A DNA stretch of 64,000 nucleotides from Paracoccaceae bacterium (GCA_027013095.1 JALUYI010000023.1:167403-231402), one strand, 5' to 3'; counted from the stretch's first letter, positions 39,129 to 48,110 are shown. Notes: a model not told the origin generated them from the letters alone. Made by a program: numbers and translations.

Positions 39129-40130
39129 ATGAAGCCGGGACGCCGTAACCTGATCACCGATGTGGCCTCACTTGTGGTCGGAAACGCATCGGATGGCGTG
39201 TTGAAATCGGGCGTGACCGTATTGTCGAGCACGTCGCCCTTTACCGCAGCGGTGCATGTGATGGGTGGTGCGCCGGGCACGCGCGAGACCGATTTGCTGG
39301 CCCCTGACAAGATGGTCGAAAAGGTGGATGCGCTGGTGCTGTCGGGGGGCTCGGCTTATGGGCTGGACGCCTGCTCGGGTGTGGCCGACGGGCTGCGCGC
39401 CAGCGGGCGCGGGTTCCGCCTGGCCGATGCGATTGTTCCGATTGTTCCGGGGGCAATCCTGTTTGACCTCTTGAATGGCGGCGACAAGGCATGGTCCGAA
39501 AACCCGTATCGCGCACTGGGCCGCAGGGCGCTTGAAAATGCCACAGCCGATTTTTCCATCGGAACCGAGGGGGCCGGCACCGGGGCAACTACGATGAATT
39601 TGAAAGGCGGACTGGGATCCGCCTCGCTGGTTCTGGACAATGGCCTGACCGTTGGGGCGCTGGTGGCTGCAAACCCGGTCGGCGCGGTGACCGTGGGGCA
39701 AAGCGCAAACTTCTGGGCGGCCCCTTGCGAGGTCGCGGGGGAATTCGGTGGCCTTGGCCCCGCAAGTACATATGATCCGCTCCGTCAGCCTGACCCCTTT
39801 GCCCAATTGCGCGCGGGAACGAACACGACGATCGCCATCGTTGCGACCGACGCTATGCTGACGCAGGCTCAGGCAACTCGGCTGGCGGTGGCTGCGCATG
39901 ACGGCATGGCGCGGGCGATTTATCCCAGCCACACCCCCTATGACGGCGATCTGGTCTTTGCCGCAGCAACCGGCGAGAAACCGCTGGCCGATCCGGCGAT
40001 GGATCCGCTGTTGCTGGGCCATGCCGCGGCCCTGTGTCTGGCCCGGGCGATTGCGCGCGGGGTTCACGCCGCAACCCCGGCCCCCGGTGACCCGTTTCCT
40101 ACGTGGCAGCAGAAATTTGCCCCTGACTGA
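39129..40130 (+). CDS. P1-family N-terminal nucleophile hydrolase, NylC-like
   Basis: 333 residues. Member of the DmpA/NylC (S58/P1) fold: SGGSAYGLD (72-80), KGGLGSASLV (159-168), and the segment that contains the autocleavage point, GTNTTIAIVATDAML (230-244). The expected cleavage is between N232 and T233, so the processed enzyme would be a 232-residue alpha and a 101-residue beta chain with an N-terminal Thr nucleophile. That Asn/Thr pairing is what nylon-oligomer hydrolase NylC uses, whereas DmpA/BapA aminopeptidases use Ser. It would hydrolyse amide bonds in oligomers or beta-peptides; the actual substrate is unknown. ATG 39129 is preferred to GTG 39126. Confidence 0.87.
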   Translation: MKPGRRNLITDVASLVVGNASDGVLKSGVTVLSSTSPFTAAVHVMGGAPGTRETDLLAPDKMVEKVDALVLSGGSAYGLDACSGVADGLRASGRGFRLADAIVPIVPGAILFDLLNGGDKAWSENPYRALGRRALENATADFSIGTEGAGTGATTMNLKGGLGSASLVLDNGLTVGALVAANPVGAVTVGQSANFWAAPCEVAGEFGGLGPASTYDPLRQPDPFAQLRAGTNTTIAIVATDAMLTQAQATRLAVAAHDGMARAIYPSHTPYDGDLVFAAATGEKPLADPAMDPLLLGHAAALCLARAIARGVHAATPAPGDPFPTWQQKFAPD

Positions 40131-40147
40131 TGCGGGTCAGGGGCAAA
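40116..40147. terminator. Convergent terminator between the P1 hydrolase gene and gabD
   Basis: TTTGCCCCTGAC (40116-40127) pairs with GTCAGGGGCAAA (40136-40147), a 12-base perfect stem with an eight-base loop. It contains the TGA stop of the P1 hydrolase (40128-40130) in its loop. On the minus strand the stem is followed by TTTCTG, which ends the gabD transcript; on the plus strand A-rich sequence follows, so it would act more weakly there. Confidence 0.7.
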
Positions 40148-40153
40148 AAGGCG

Positions 40154-41632
40154 TCAATCGACGGCGATGCACAGGTATTTCATTTCAAGATATTCGTCGA
40201 TCCCTTGCCGCGCGCCCTCACGTCCGAGGCCGGATTGTTTGACCCCGCCAAAGGGGGCGACCTCGGTTGAAATCAGGCCGGTGTTGATCCCGACCATACC
40301 ATATTCCAAGGCCTCGGCCACGCGGTAGACGCGCCCCAAATCACGCGCGTAAAAATAGGAGGCCAACCCAAAGATCGTGTCGTTGGCCTGCGCAATCACG
40401 TCGGCCTCATCGGTGAACTTGAACAGCGGCGCGACCGGGCCAAAGGTCTCATCATTGGTGACCATCATCTCCCGCGTCACACCGGTCAGGATGGTCGGTT
40501 CAAAGAACGTCCCGCCAAGGGGGTGGCGGTGACCGCCGATTTCCACCTTTGCCCCTTTGGCTACAGCATCCTTGATGTGGGTCTCGACCTTTTCGACGGC
40601 GGCTTTGGTGATCAGCGGACCCGCCGTAACGCCGGCCTCAAAGCCATCGCCAACCTTCATCTTTTCAACTGCGGCAGCCAGTTTTTTGGCAAAGGCGTCA
40701 TAGACCCCTTCCTGCACGTAAATGCGATTGGCGCACACACAGGTTTGACCGTTGTTGCGGTATTTCGAGATCATCGCGCCCTCGACGGCGGCGTCCAGAT
40801 CGGCATCGTCAAAGACAATGAATGGTGCATTGCCGCCCAATTCCATCGAGCATTTCATCACCTGATCGGCAGCCTGCCTGAGCAGGATGCGCCCCACTTC
40901 GGTCGAACCGGTAAAGGTCAGTTTTCGCACCGTAGGATTTTCACAGAACTCCTTGCCAATGGCCGAGGACCGGGTCGAGGTGACAACATTGAAGACCCCT
41001 CGGGGAACACCCGCGCGCTCGGCCAGAACCGCCATGGCCAGTGCCGACAGAGGCGTTTCCCCGGCTGGACGAGCAACAAAGGCACACCCGACTGCCAGCG
41101 CCGGAGCCACCTTGCGCGCGATCATTGCATTGGGAAAATTCCAAGGCGTGATCGAGGCAACGACCCCAATCGGCTGCTTGATGACGGTAATGCGCTTATC
41201 CCTCTGATGGCCCGGGATAGTCTCGCCATAGGCGCGCTTGGCCTCTTCGCCGAACCATTCGACAAAACTGGCACCATAGAGAACCTCGCCTTTGGCCTCG
41301 GCCAGCGGTTTGCCCATTTCGGCCGTCAGGATGGCCGCCAGATCGTCGGCGTTTTCGACCATCAGATCATACCATTTACGCAAGATCGCCGCGCGCTCCT
41401 TGCCGGTCCGGCGGGCCCAGTCCTTTTGTGCCAATCGGGCGCTCTCGATTGCCCGGGCGGTCTCGGTTCGGCCCAGATCGGCAACCTCGCAGATGACATC
41501 GCCGCGGGCCGGATTGGTCACCGGATAGCGAGCGCCGTCGTCGGCATCAATCCATTCTCCGCCCACAAAGGCCTGGGTACGCAGAAGATCGGGATCGTTC
41601 AATACGGCAGAAAGGTTGGATTTTTCGGGCAT
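40154..41632 (-). CDS. gabD: Succinate-semialdehyde dehydrogenase (GabD)
   Basis: 492 residues. ALDH that converts succinate semialdehyde to succinate with NAD(P), closing 4-aminobutyrate breakdown. ITPWNFPNAM (161-170), E264 in MELGGNAP, C298 in NNGQTCVCANR and the C-terminal GLGREGARQGIDEYLEMKY are typical. The conserved cofactor lysine of the KPA motif is R188 (VARPAGE). AAAGG lies upstream of the ATG at 41632. It is divergent from the arylformamidase-like gene and convergent with the P1 hydrolase. No 4-aminobutyrate aminotransferase is next to it. Confidence 0.93.
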   Translation of the reverse strand: MPEKSNLSAVLNDPDLLRTQAFVGGEWIDADDGARYPVTNPARGDVICEVADLGRTETARAIESARLAQKDWARRTGKERAAILRKWYDLMVENADDLAAILTAEMGKPLAEAKGEVLYGASFVEWFGEEAKRAYGETIPGHQRDKRITVIKQPIGVVASITPWNFPNAMIARKVAPALAVGCAFVARPAGETPLSALAMAVLAERAGVPRGVFNVVTSTRSSAIGKEFCENPTVRKLTFTGSTEVGRILLRQAADQVMKCSMELGGNAPFIVFDDADLDAAVEGAMISKYRNNGQTCVCANRIYVQEGVYDAFAKKLAAAVEKMKVGDGFEAGVTAGPLITKAAVEKVETHIKDAVAKGAKVEIGGHRHPLGGTFFEPTILTGVTREMMVTNDETFGPVAPLFKFTDEADVIAQANDTIFGLASYFYARDLGRVYRVAEALEYGMVGINTGLISTEVAPFGGVKQSGLGREGARQGIDEYLEMKYLCIAVD

Positions 41633-41748
41633 GGTAAAGCCTTTCGTTTTTACAAGTCGCGGGATCTTCTGATGGTCTTTCACAAAAGCCTTTCATTCGC
41701 AAGGCAGCCGACGGATACTGCCACGACCAGACCAACCCGGAGGAAAAA

Positions 41749-42555
41749 ATGTCCGCCCCCGATCTGAGCGATGCCTACGAAAACGGGAAATATATCGACG
41801 CGGCCGAAACCTACCCCCCCCGTTGGGCAGAAAAGGCCAAAGCATTTCGCAACCGTCTTGGCGCGCGCGGGAAATGCCAGCTGAACATTGCCTATGGCGA
41901 CCACCCGCGCGAGCGGTTTGACCTGTTCCTGCCGGATATGGCCCCCACAGGTCTGGTGGTCTTTGTTCATGGCGGATACTGGAAGGCGTTCGACAAATCC
42001 GCGTGGTCGCATCTGGCGGCCGGCGCCTTGGCCCGAGGGTTTGCGGTGGCCATTCCCAGCTATCGTCTGGCGCCGGATATTGCAGTCGCCGGCATCACCC
42101 GCCAGATCGCGCGCATGATCGAGGTCGCCGCCGGAGAGATTGCCGGGCCCATCTATCTGACCGGACATTCCGCCGGCGGGCATCTGGTCACACGCATGCT
42201 GTGCTCGGACCTGACGTGGTCGGGCTGTTTTCCGGCCCGTATCGCCGGGGTGGTATCGATATCCGGCCTCCATGATCTACGCCCACTTCTGCAGACTGGG
42301 ATGAACGCTGTTTTGGACCTCGACAAGGACACGGCAGCGGCCGAAAGCGTGATTCTCTGCGCCGACGTCCTGCCGGTTCCGGTCACCGCCTTTGTTGGCG
42401 CAAACGAGCGCCCCGCCTTTATTCAACAGGCCCGATGGCTGGCCCGGGCCTGGCCCAGCGCGACCGTTCATATCCAGCCCGACTGTCACCATTTCAACGT
42501 GATCGACGGGCTTGAGCAGGCGGATTCGGTCCTGATGACAAAATTGTTGGGATAA
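41749..42555 (+). CDS. Kynurenine formamidase-like alpha/beta hydrolase
   Basis: 268 residues. FVHGGYWKAFDKS (72-84) carries the HGGYW oxyanion motif, with nucleophile S141 in GHSAGGH (139-145) and a C-terminal HHFNVID providing the catalytic His. This pattern matches the alpha/beta-fold arylformamidase family (N-formylkynurenine hydrolysis) and related carboxylesterases. GGAGGAAAAA directly precedes the ATG. No other kynurenine gene is adjacent, so the substrate assignment stays tentative. Confidence 0.8.
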   Translation: MSAPDLSDAYENGKYIDAAETYPPRWAEKAKAFRNRLGARGKCQLNIAYGDHPRERFDLFLPDMAPTGLVVFVHGGYWKAFDKSAWSHLAAGALARGFAVAIPSYRLAPDIAVAGITRQIARMIEVAAGEIAGPIYLTGHSAGGHLVTRMLCSDLTWSGCFPARIAGVVSISGLHDLRPLLQTGMNAVLDLDKDTAAAESVILCADVLPVPVTAFVGANERPAFIQQARWLARAWPSATVHIQPDCHHFNVIDGLEQADSVLMTKLLG

Positions 42556-42565
42556 ACCGCCAATC

Positions 42566-42589
42566 GGGGCCGCCTGAACCACTGGCCCC
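42566..42589 (+). terminator. Weak terminator after the formamidase-like gene
   Basis: GGGGCC (42566-42571) pairs with GGCCCC (42584-42589) around a 12-base loop and is followed by a TTTT at 42597-42600. It lies in the 69 bases before the response-regulator gene and may separate the two transcripts. Confidence 0.35.
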
Positions 42590-42624
42590 CTTCACCTTTT
42601 GCAATTTCGTGCTACCTTTCGGAC

Positions 42625-43296
42625 ATGAAAATCCTGCTGGCCGAAGATGATCTGGAAATGGCGGAATACATCCGCAAGGCGCTGTCCGAAGAGGGGCACA
42701 GTGTCGATCACCTTGCCAACGGGCGCGATGCGCTGAACCGGGCAACAATGCAGGACTATGACCTGTTCGTCGTCGACCGGATGATGCCGGGACTTGACGG
42801 TCTGTCGCTGGTCAAAGCGCTGAGGGCGGCAAAAATCGACGCTCCGGTAATTTTTCTGACGGCGCTGAACGGGATCGAGGACCGGGTTGAAGGGCTTGAG
42901 GCGGGGGCCGATGATTATCTGGTCAAGCCGTTTGCGATTGCCGAACTGTCGGCCCGCATTCAGGCGCTGTCCCGGCGGCCAGGTCTGCGTAGCGAAGACA
43001 CCGTGCTACAGGTCGGCGACCTGAAAATGGACCTCCTGAACCGTGTGGTCACCCGCGCCGGGCAGGTGATCGAGCTTCAACCCCGCGAATTTCAACTGCT
43101 GGAAACCCTGATGCGCCGCGCCGGACGCGTGCAGACCAAAACCATGCTGCTCGAGGCGGTGTGGGATTTTCACTTTGACCCCAACACAAGCGTTGTCGAA
43201 ACCCATATCAGCCGGCTGCGCAGCAAGATAGACAAACCATTTGAAACTCCGCTGTTGCATACGATCCGCGGCGCCGGATACATGATGCGCGCATGA
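42625..43296 (+). CDS. OmpR/PhoB-type response regulator
   Basis: 223 residues. Receiver domain with acidic pocket E7-D8-D9 and phospho-acceptor D51, the switch T/S in LTAL, and K in VKPF near 101. The winged-helix domain (about 127-223) includes the conserved QLLETLMRRAGR and the C-terminal IRGAGYMMR. It overlaps the kinase gene by four bases, so the pair forms one phosphorelay. Neither its signal nor its targets can be told. Confidence 0.94.
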   Translation: MKILLAEDDLEMAEYIRKALSEEGHSVDHLANGRDALNRATMQDYDLFVVDRMMPGLDGLSLVKALRAAKIDAPVIFLTALNGIEDRVEGLEAGADDYLVKPFAIAELSARIQALSRRPGLRSEDTVLQVGDLKMDLLNRVVTRAGQVIELQPREFQLLETLMRRAGRVQTKTMLLEAVWDFHFDPNTSVVETHISRLRSKIDKPFETPLLHTIRGAGYMMRA

Positions 43297-44795
43297 AAGG
43301 GCTGTTTGCCAGAGCGCCCGGCCCATTTGCCGCCATCATCGGCTCATCCTCAATGCGTCTGGCGCTGGGGATCGCCGGGGTTTTCTCACTAGCCTCGCTA
43401 ATCGCCGGGTTGGTTTCCTTTCACTACATGACCCGGGACATGAACGCGCGTCTGGAGGCCGAGGCGCGCCAACTGGCTGAAAATCTGGCTGTGACCTACC
43501 AGATTTCCGGCCTTGCCGAGTTACAGGCCCAGATCGCCACCAATGCGGCAACGACCCGGGATTATTCAAACCTCTACCTCTTTGTGGACCCGACCGGGCA
43601 CACGGTCTTTGGCAATTTCAACATCCGCAAGACCTTTACCGGCAAGCGAGATCTGGTGGTAGGAAAGGACATAGTTTTGCCCGAGATGACGCCTGCGAAC
43701 AAGGGGTTGACGTTCAAGGGCTATGGCTTACGAATCCCCGCGGGCTGGATCCTTACAGCGCGGGATACGCAGTGGATCATCGAGACCAAACGGTATCTTG
43801 TGAACGCAACCATTCTGGGCCTCGGGGCGGCCCTTGTGCTATCCTTTCTGATCGCGGTTATTCTGGCGCGGCTGAATGAACGTCGCATCAACCGCCTTTA
43901 TCAGGTTCTGGAAGACGTCGCCCGTGGCAATCTGTCGGCCCGCTTTACCCACCGGATGCGCTGGCGGGACGATATCGGGCGGGTTGCCGATACGATCAAT
44001 GCGATGCTCGACCGCCTGTCGGTCACGGTAGACAGCCTGCGTCAGGTCTCAAACGATGTGGCCCATGATTTGCGCACGCCGCTCACGCGGCTTCGCAGCA
44101 GGATCGAGCCTCTGCTGCAACGCACCGACATGCCCGAGGATGCGCTCGAAGCCGTCCTGCGTGCCCAGCAGGACGTGGATGCCATCGTGAACACCTTTAA
44201 CACCATCCTGCGCATTGCCCAGATCGAAGGCGGGAACGCACGGTTTCATCATGTCCCGGTCGATCTGGGTCGGCTGTGCCGCTCGGTTCACGAAATGCTG
44301 GAGCCGGTGGCCGAAGAAATGGGACACCACTTTACCGTCGACTGTAGTGCCCCGGCGGCATGGGCCCGTGGGGATCGGGAAATGCTGGCTCAGGCGATCG
44401 TTAATATCGTTGAAAACGCCTTTCGCCATTCACCTCGCGGCTCGAACATCGACCTGCATGTTGAGACCAGCGCCGAGGTCGTGCGCCTTCAGCTTTGCGA
44501 CAATGGCCCCGGCATCCCCGAACAAGAGCGCGCCCATGTCCTGCGCCGGTTCTATCGGCTCGAGCAAAGCCGGAACACCGAGGGCAGCGGCCTCGGCCTG
44601 AGTCTGGTTGATGCCATCGTGCGCCTTCATCAGGGCAATCTTTCGCTCAGCGACAACAATCCGGGGCTGTGCGTTTCGATCACCTTGGCGCGGGTGGACC
44701 CGCCGGATCAGAACGGCGCGACATCAGACAATAAGGCACAAGACGCGGCTGGCGCATGCAGCCGCAACAGCAACCGCACGCGGGCTGCCGACTGA
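43293..44795 (+). CDS. Sensor histidine kinase
   Basis: 500 residues. Two membrane segments (about 20-42 and 170-194) bracket a periplasmic sensor domain of about 125 residues. A HAMP domain (about 195-245) and the phospho-acceptor H258 in VAHDLRTPL follow. The ATPase domain has the N box VENAFRHS, the G1 box LCDNGPGIPEQE and the G2 box GSGLGLSLV. The C-terminal 40 residues beyond the kinase core are polar and probably disordered. It is the partner of the preceding regulator. Confidence 0.94.
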   Translation: MKGLFARAPGPFAAIIGSSSMRLALGIAGVFSLASLIAGLVSFHYMTRDMNARLEAEARQLAENLAVTYQISGLAELQAQIATNAATTRDYSNLYLFVDPTGHTVFGNFNIRKTFTGKRDLVVGKDIVLPEMTPANKGLTFKGYGLRIPAGWILTARDTQWIIETKRYLVNATILGLGAALVLSFLIAVILARLNERRINRLYQVLEDVARGNLSARFTHRMRWRDDIGRVADTINAMLDRLSVTVDSLRQVSNDVAHDLRTPLTRLRSRIEPLLQRTDMPEDALEAVLRAQQDVDAIVNTFNTILRIAQIEGGNARFHHVPVDLGRLCRSVHEMLEPVAEEMGHHFTVDCSAPAAWARGDREMLAQAIVNIVENAFRHSPRGSNIDLHVETSAEVVRLQLCDNGPGIPEQERAHVLRRFYRLEQSRNTEGSGLGLSLVDAIVRLHQGNLSLSDNNPGLCVSITLARVDPPDQNGATSDNKAQDAAGACSRNSNRTRAAD

Positions 44796-44835
44796 TAAAT
44801 CCCGCGCATGTGGCGGTGCCGGACGGCAAGGCTCC

Positions 44836-45726
44836 TCAGGGTGCAATATCCCCCCCGGCCTCGGGACGGGCCCGTTCGCGCAAAAATGTGAAAATGCCCG
44901 CGCCCACGATAATTCCGGCGCCAATTGCGGTATTCAGGTGAATCGTCTCGCCAAAGACCAGCAACCCGATAAAACTGACGAAAACCAGTTGAAAATAGGC
45001 GAACGGCTGGACGACGCTGGCCTCGGACACCTCAAGGCAGCGGATCAGTAGATAATGCCCCAATACGCCGGTGAAGCACAAAATTCCCATCCAGACCCAG
45101 TCAAAAGGCAGCATCGGCTGCCAGAACCAGATGCCCACCGCGCTCATCACAAGGGCGCCGACAAGGCCGGTCCAGAAAAAGCTGGTGGCGGCGCTATCCT
45201 TGCGGGCTACAAAGCGCGTCAACAGGCCATAGGCTGCAAACATCAGCGCCGAGAGAACAGCAATTAGTGAGGCCGGCGTGAACACCGCTACACCTGGCTC
45301 CAGAACCACCAGCATACCGACAAAGCCAACGGCGATGGCGCTCCAGCGGCGCCAGCCGACACGCTCACCCAGAACCGGGCCAGCGAGGGCGGCAATAATC
45401 AACGGATACGCGGCAAAGATCGCATGCGTTTCGATCAGTCCGAGATAGACAAAGGCCAGAACCGTCACGCAGATTTCAAGCGCCAGCAAAGCCCCCCTCA
45501 GAATTTGCAACCCGGGCTGTTCGGTGTGCACCGTGGCGGCAAAACCGCGCCGCTGCCGCGCCGCATAGGCGATAACAAAGGCGGCAAAGAACCAGTAGCG
45601 GATCATCACCACCATCAGGACATTGTAATGACTAGCAAGATAGCGCGAGATGCCGTCCTGCATGGCAAAAACAAAGGTGGTGGCAATCATCAGGGCTATT
45701 CCAAGGCGGGCACGATCCTGACTCAT
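44836..45726 (-). CDS. EamA-family (DMT) membrane transporter
   Basis: 296 residues with ten predicted membrane helices in two EamA repeats (about 8-135 and 150-285). Ends such as VLGERVGWRRWSAIAVGFVGML (repeat 1) and VFGETIHLNTAIGAGIIVGAG (repeat 2) are classic. Drug/metabolite exporters or permeases of this type have unpredictable substrates. Its start overlaps the mnmD stop by four bases (ATGA), so the two are cotranscribed although functionally unrelated. Confidence 0.9.
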   Translation of the reverse strand: MSQDRARLGIALMIATTFVFAMQDGISRYLASHYNVLMVVMIRYWFFAAFVIAYAARQRRGFAATVHTEQPGLQILRGALLALEICVTVLAFVYLGLIETHAIFAAYPLIIAALAGPVLGERVGWRRWSAIAVGFVGMLVVLEPGVAVFTPASLIAVLSALMFAAYGLLTRFVARKDSAATSFFWTGLVGALVMSAVGIWFWQPMLPFDWVWMGILCFTGVLGHYLLIRCLEVSEASVVQPFAYFQLVFVSFIGLLVFGETIHLNTAIGAGIIVGAGIFTFLRERARPEAGGDIAP

Positions 45727-46412
45727 GGGTGGGGCCTCAGGGTTCCGACAGTCATATGCCGTTTGCGACCAAACCCGGGGACCCGGACAATGTCAAACCC
45801 CGCCCCAGTCAGGCTGCGCCGGACGTGTCCCGCAGCGCTATAAGTTGCCAGCGTGCCGCCAGAACGCGTGTGCGCTCCAACCTCGGCCAGAATCGACGCG
45901 CTCCATAATCCGGGGTTGCGCACCGGGGCAAAGCCATCAAGATACCACGCATCCGCCCGGCCCGACCACCCGGGCAGGGTTTGCGCCGCATCCCCAAGGA
46001 TCACCGTGACTTCCAGCGGTCCCAGAGAAAATCTCGTCCGCCCCATCGACCAGAGCCGCAGTAGCTCCTGCGCCAGTGGGGCGAGCTGAGGAAATGCGCC
46101 GAGTGCGCGGGCCATGTCCTCGGCGGTCATGGGAAAGGCCTCAAAACTGGTGTAGCGCAATCGCCCCTGCTGTGCGCTCTCCTCCCAGACCTGCCATGTC
46201 GCAAGCAGGTTCAACCCTGTCCCAAAGCCAAGCTCGGCCACAGAAAACCCCGGGCGGAATCGTGCCGGCAGATGGTTCCCGGCCAAAAAGACGTGACGCG
46301 TTTCCGCCAGCCCGCTGTCGATCGAGAAATAGGGGTCGTCAAACCGCGCCGAGACCGGAACTCGGTCAGAGCGCCATGTCACGCGGGCAGTTTCATGCTG
46401 GCTGTCGGACAT
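45723..46412 (-). CDS. mnmD: tRNA 5-methylaminomethyl-2-thiouridine methyltransferase domain (MnmD)
   Basis: 229 residues. It methylates nm5s2U at tRNA wobble position 34, using SAM. The protein matches the N-terminal half of E. coli MnmC: DDPYFSIDSGLAETRHVFLAGN (about 25-46, read in pieces), SAM motif AELGFGTGLNLL, and YLDGFAPVRNPGLWS (about 164-178), with the GTLATYSAAGHVRR end. It has no fused FAD domain; instead a flavin oxidoreductase gene starts 55 bases away on the other strand. The ATG at 46412 fits the family start better than the longer frame. Confidence 0.92.
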   Translation of the reverse strand: MSDSQHETARVTWRSDRVPVSARFDDPYFSIDSGLAETRHVFLAGNHLPARFRPGFSVAELGFGTGLNLLATWQVWEESAQQGRLRYTSFEAFPMTAEDMARALGAFPQLAPLAQELLRLWSMGRTRFSLGPLEVTVILGDAAQTLPGWSGRADAWYLDGFAPVRNPGLWSASILAEVGAHTRSGGTLATYSAAGHVRRSLTGAGFDIVRVPGFGRKRHMTVGTLRPHP

Positions 46413-46467
46413 GGAACATCCTATGAAGATTGCGGGCACAGGATGGGTCAGACGAGGGCGAATGACA

Positions 46468-47511
46468 ATGGCGGAAATCGAGGTTCTGGGCGGCGGAATT
46501 TTCGGCCTCTCCGTGGCCTATGCCTGCCAAAAACGCGGCGCCCGGGTGCACCTGATCGAGCGTCATACCATCGGGGCCGGATCAAGCGGCGGGATTATCG
46601 GCGCGCTGGCCCCCCATACGCCGGATAACTGGAACGCCAAGAAACAGTTCCAGTTTGAAAGTCTGATCGCGATGCAGGACTACTGGGCCGAGGTGGACAG
46701 GCTCAGCGGCGGACATTCGGGCTATGCCAGAACCGGACGGCTAGTCGCCTTGCCCGATGCGCGCCAGTTGGCGCTGGCCAAGGAGCGGGTGCAATCGGCG
46801 CAGACCTTCTGGCGCGGCTTTGCCGAGTGGTCGGTGATCCCCGATGATTCGGTCACGGGCCTTGCCCCAAAAAGTGCCACTGGCTTTCTCAGCCATGACA
46901 CCTTGTCGGCGCGCATATTGCCGCGCGCCGCATGTGCCAGCCTCGCCGGAGCCTTTCAGGCCCTTGGCGGCCAGATCATTCTGGGCCAAAGCCGCGGGCG
47001 TGGGGCTGACGCGCTGGTCATCTGCACCGGCTATGAGGGGCTACTGGACCTCAGCGCCTCATTGAATCGGCCCATCGGTAAGGGGATCAAGGGACAGGGG
47101 CTGTTGCTTGAGCACAACGCCCGTGCGCGCCCGCAGGTCTTTGCTGACGGCGTGCATATCATCCCCCATGAGAATGGCACCGTGGCCGTCGGCTCGACAA
47201 CCGAGATCGAATGGACAGAGCCGACCACCGTTGACGCGCAGCTTGATGATCTTCATGCCCGCGCGGTGGAAATCTGCCCGATCCTGCACGGGGCAAACGT
47301 GCTGGAACGCTGGGCCGGCGTGCGCCCCCGTGGCCGTCGGCGCGCTCCCATTCTGGGGCGTTACCCCGGCCGCGAAGGGGTTTTCATCGCCAATGGCGGC
47401 TTCAAAATCGGCTTTGGCGTTGCGATTCGCGTTGGTGAGGTCATGGCCGATCTGGTGCTGACGGGACGTGCCGAAATTCCCGACAGCTTTACAGTCGAGG
47501 CCAATCTCTGA
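46468..47511 (+). CDS. DadA/MnmC-type FAD oxidoreductase, candidate separate MnmC(o)
   Basis: 347 residues. Glycine/D-amino-acid oxidase-like fold: FAD motif VLGGGIFGLSVAYACQKRGA (6-25, GxGxxG) and E32 binding the ribose, followed by AGSSGGIIGALAPHTPDNW, which resembles the MnmC oxidase domain. The C-terminus GANVLERWAGVRPRGRRRAPILG and GVFIANGGFKIGFG is conserved in the group. Its place opposite mnmD suggests it removes the carboxymethyl group from cmnm5s2U before methylation; a D-amino-acid dehydrogenase is the alternative. I chose ATG 46468 because GAGGG lies nine bases before it; ATG 46462 is possible. Confidence 0.82.
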   Translation: MAEIEVLGGGIFGLSVAYACQKRGARVHLIERHTIGAGSSGGIIGALAPHTPDNWNAKKQFQFESLIAMQDYWAEVDRLSGGHSGYARTGRLVALPDARQLALAKERVQSAQTFWRGFAEWSVIPDDSVTGLAPKSATGFLSHDTLSARILPRAACASLAGAFQALGGQIILGQSRGRGADALVICTGYEGLLDLSASLNRPIGKGIKGQGLLLEHNARARPQVFADGVHIIPHENGTVAVGSTTEIEWTEPTTVDAQLDDLHARAVEICPILHGANVLERWAGVRPRGRRRAPILGRYPGREGVFIANGGFKIGFGVAIRVGEVMADLVLTGRAEIPDSFTVEANL

Positions 47512-47538
47512 GTGAGCCGTCCTGGCGCGGGGCAGGTT

Positions 47539-48084
47539 TCAGGGCTGCGGCGTGGCCGCCTCCCTGAGACGCGCCATCAGACGATCGAGGCTGCGCTGTT
47601 GGGCTTCGGACACCAGACGGCCCTGACTGTCAAAGGCCGCGTCAAGCCCCGGCACCACCATAGCCGAGCCTTGCAACACGTTGGCATTGAAGGTCGCAAG
47701 CGCATGCCGCAGGGTGAATTGCGCCACTTCGCCGCCCGATCGCCCCGCGGTCGAGATGATCGCCAGCGGTTTACCCACCAGTGGCTGTGGCTTGGCCCGA
47801 CTGATCCAGTCCAAGGCATTTTTCAAAACACCCGGAATCATCTTGTTATACTCGGGTGTTGCCAAAATCAGCGCATCACTGGCCCGGATCTGTTCGACAA
47901 GCTGCGCCACCGCCGGTGGCAAGCCGACCTCGTCCTCAAGATCCCCGTTATAGAGCGGCAAGTCGAGGCTGGCGATGGTTGCATCGGCCGGGCCAAACCG
48001 GCGAATGGCCTCATGCAGCAGTTTCGTGTTGTGCGAGGCTTTGCGCAACGAGCCTGAAATACCCAGCAGGTTTATCTTGGTCAT
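47539..48084 (-). CDS. NAD(P)H-dependent FMN reductase
   Basis: 181 residues. Flavodoxin-like fold with the FMN phosphate loop GISGSLRKASHNTKLL (8-23) and TPEYNKMIPGVLKNALDWIS (about 76-95), which is the ChrR/quinone-reductase signature. It reduces FMN or quinones. It is in the same direction as cobO upstream (26-base gap), so it might supply reduced flavin for cob(II)alamin reduction before adenosylation. That link is inference. Confidence 0.88.
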   Translation of the reverse strand: MTKINLLGISGSLRKASHNTKLLHEAIRRFGPADATIASLDLPLYNGDLEDEVGLPPAVAQLVEQIRASDALILATPEYNKMIPGVLKNALDWISRAKPQPLVGKPLAIISTAGRSGGEVAQFTLRHALATFNANVLQGSAMVVPGLDAAFDSQGRLVSEAQQRSLDRLMARLREAATPQP

Positions 48085-48110
48085 GTTCTTTTTCTTTCGT
48101 TGAAAGGGAG

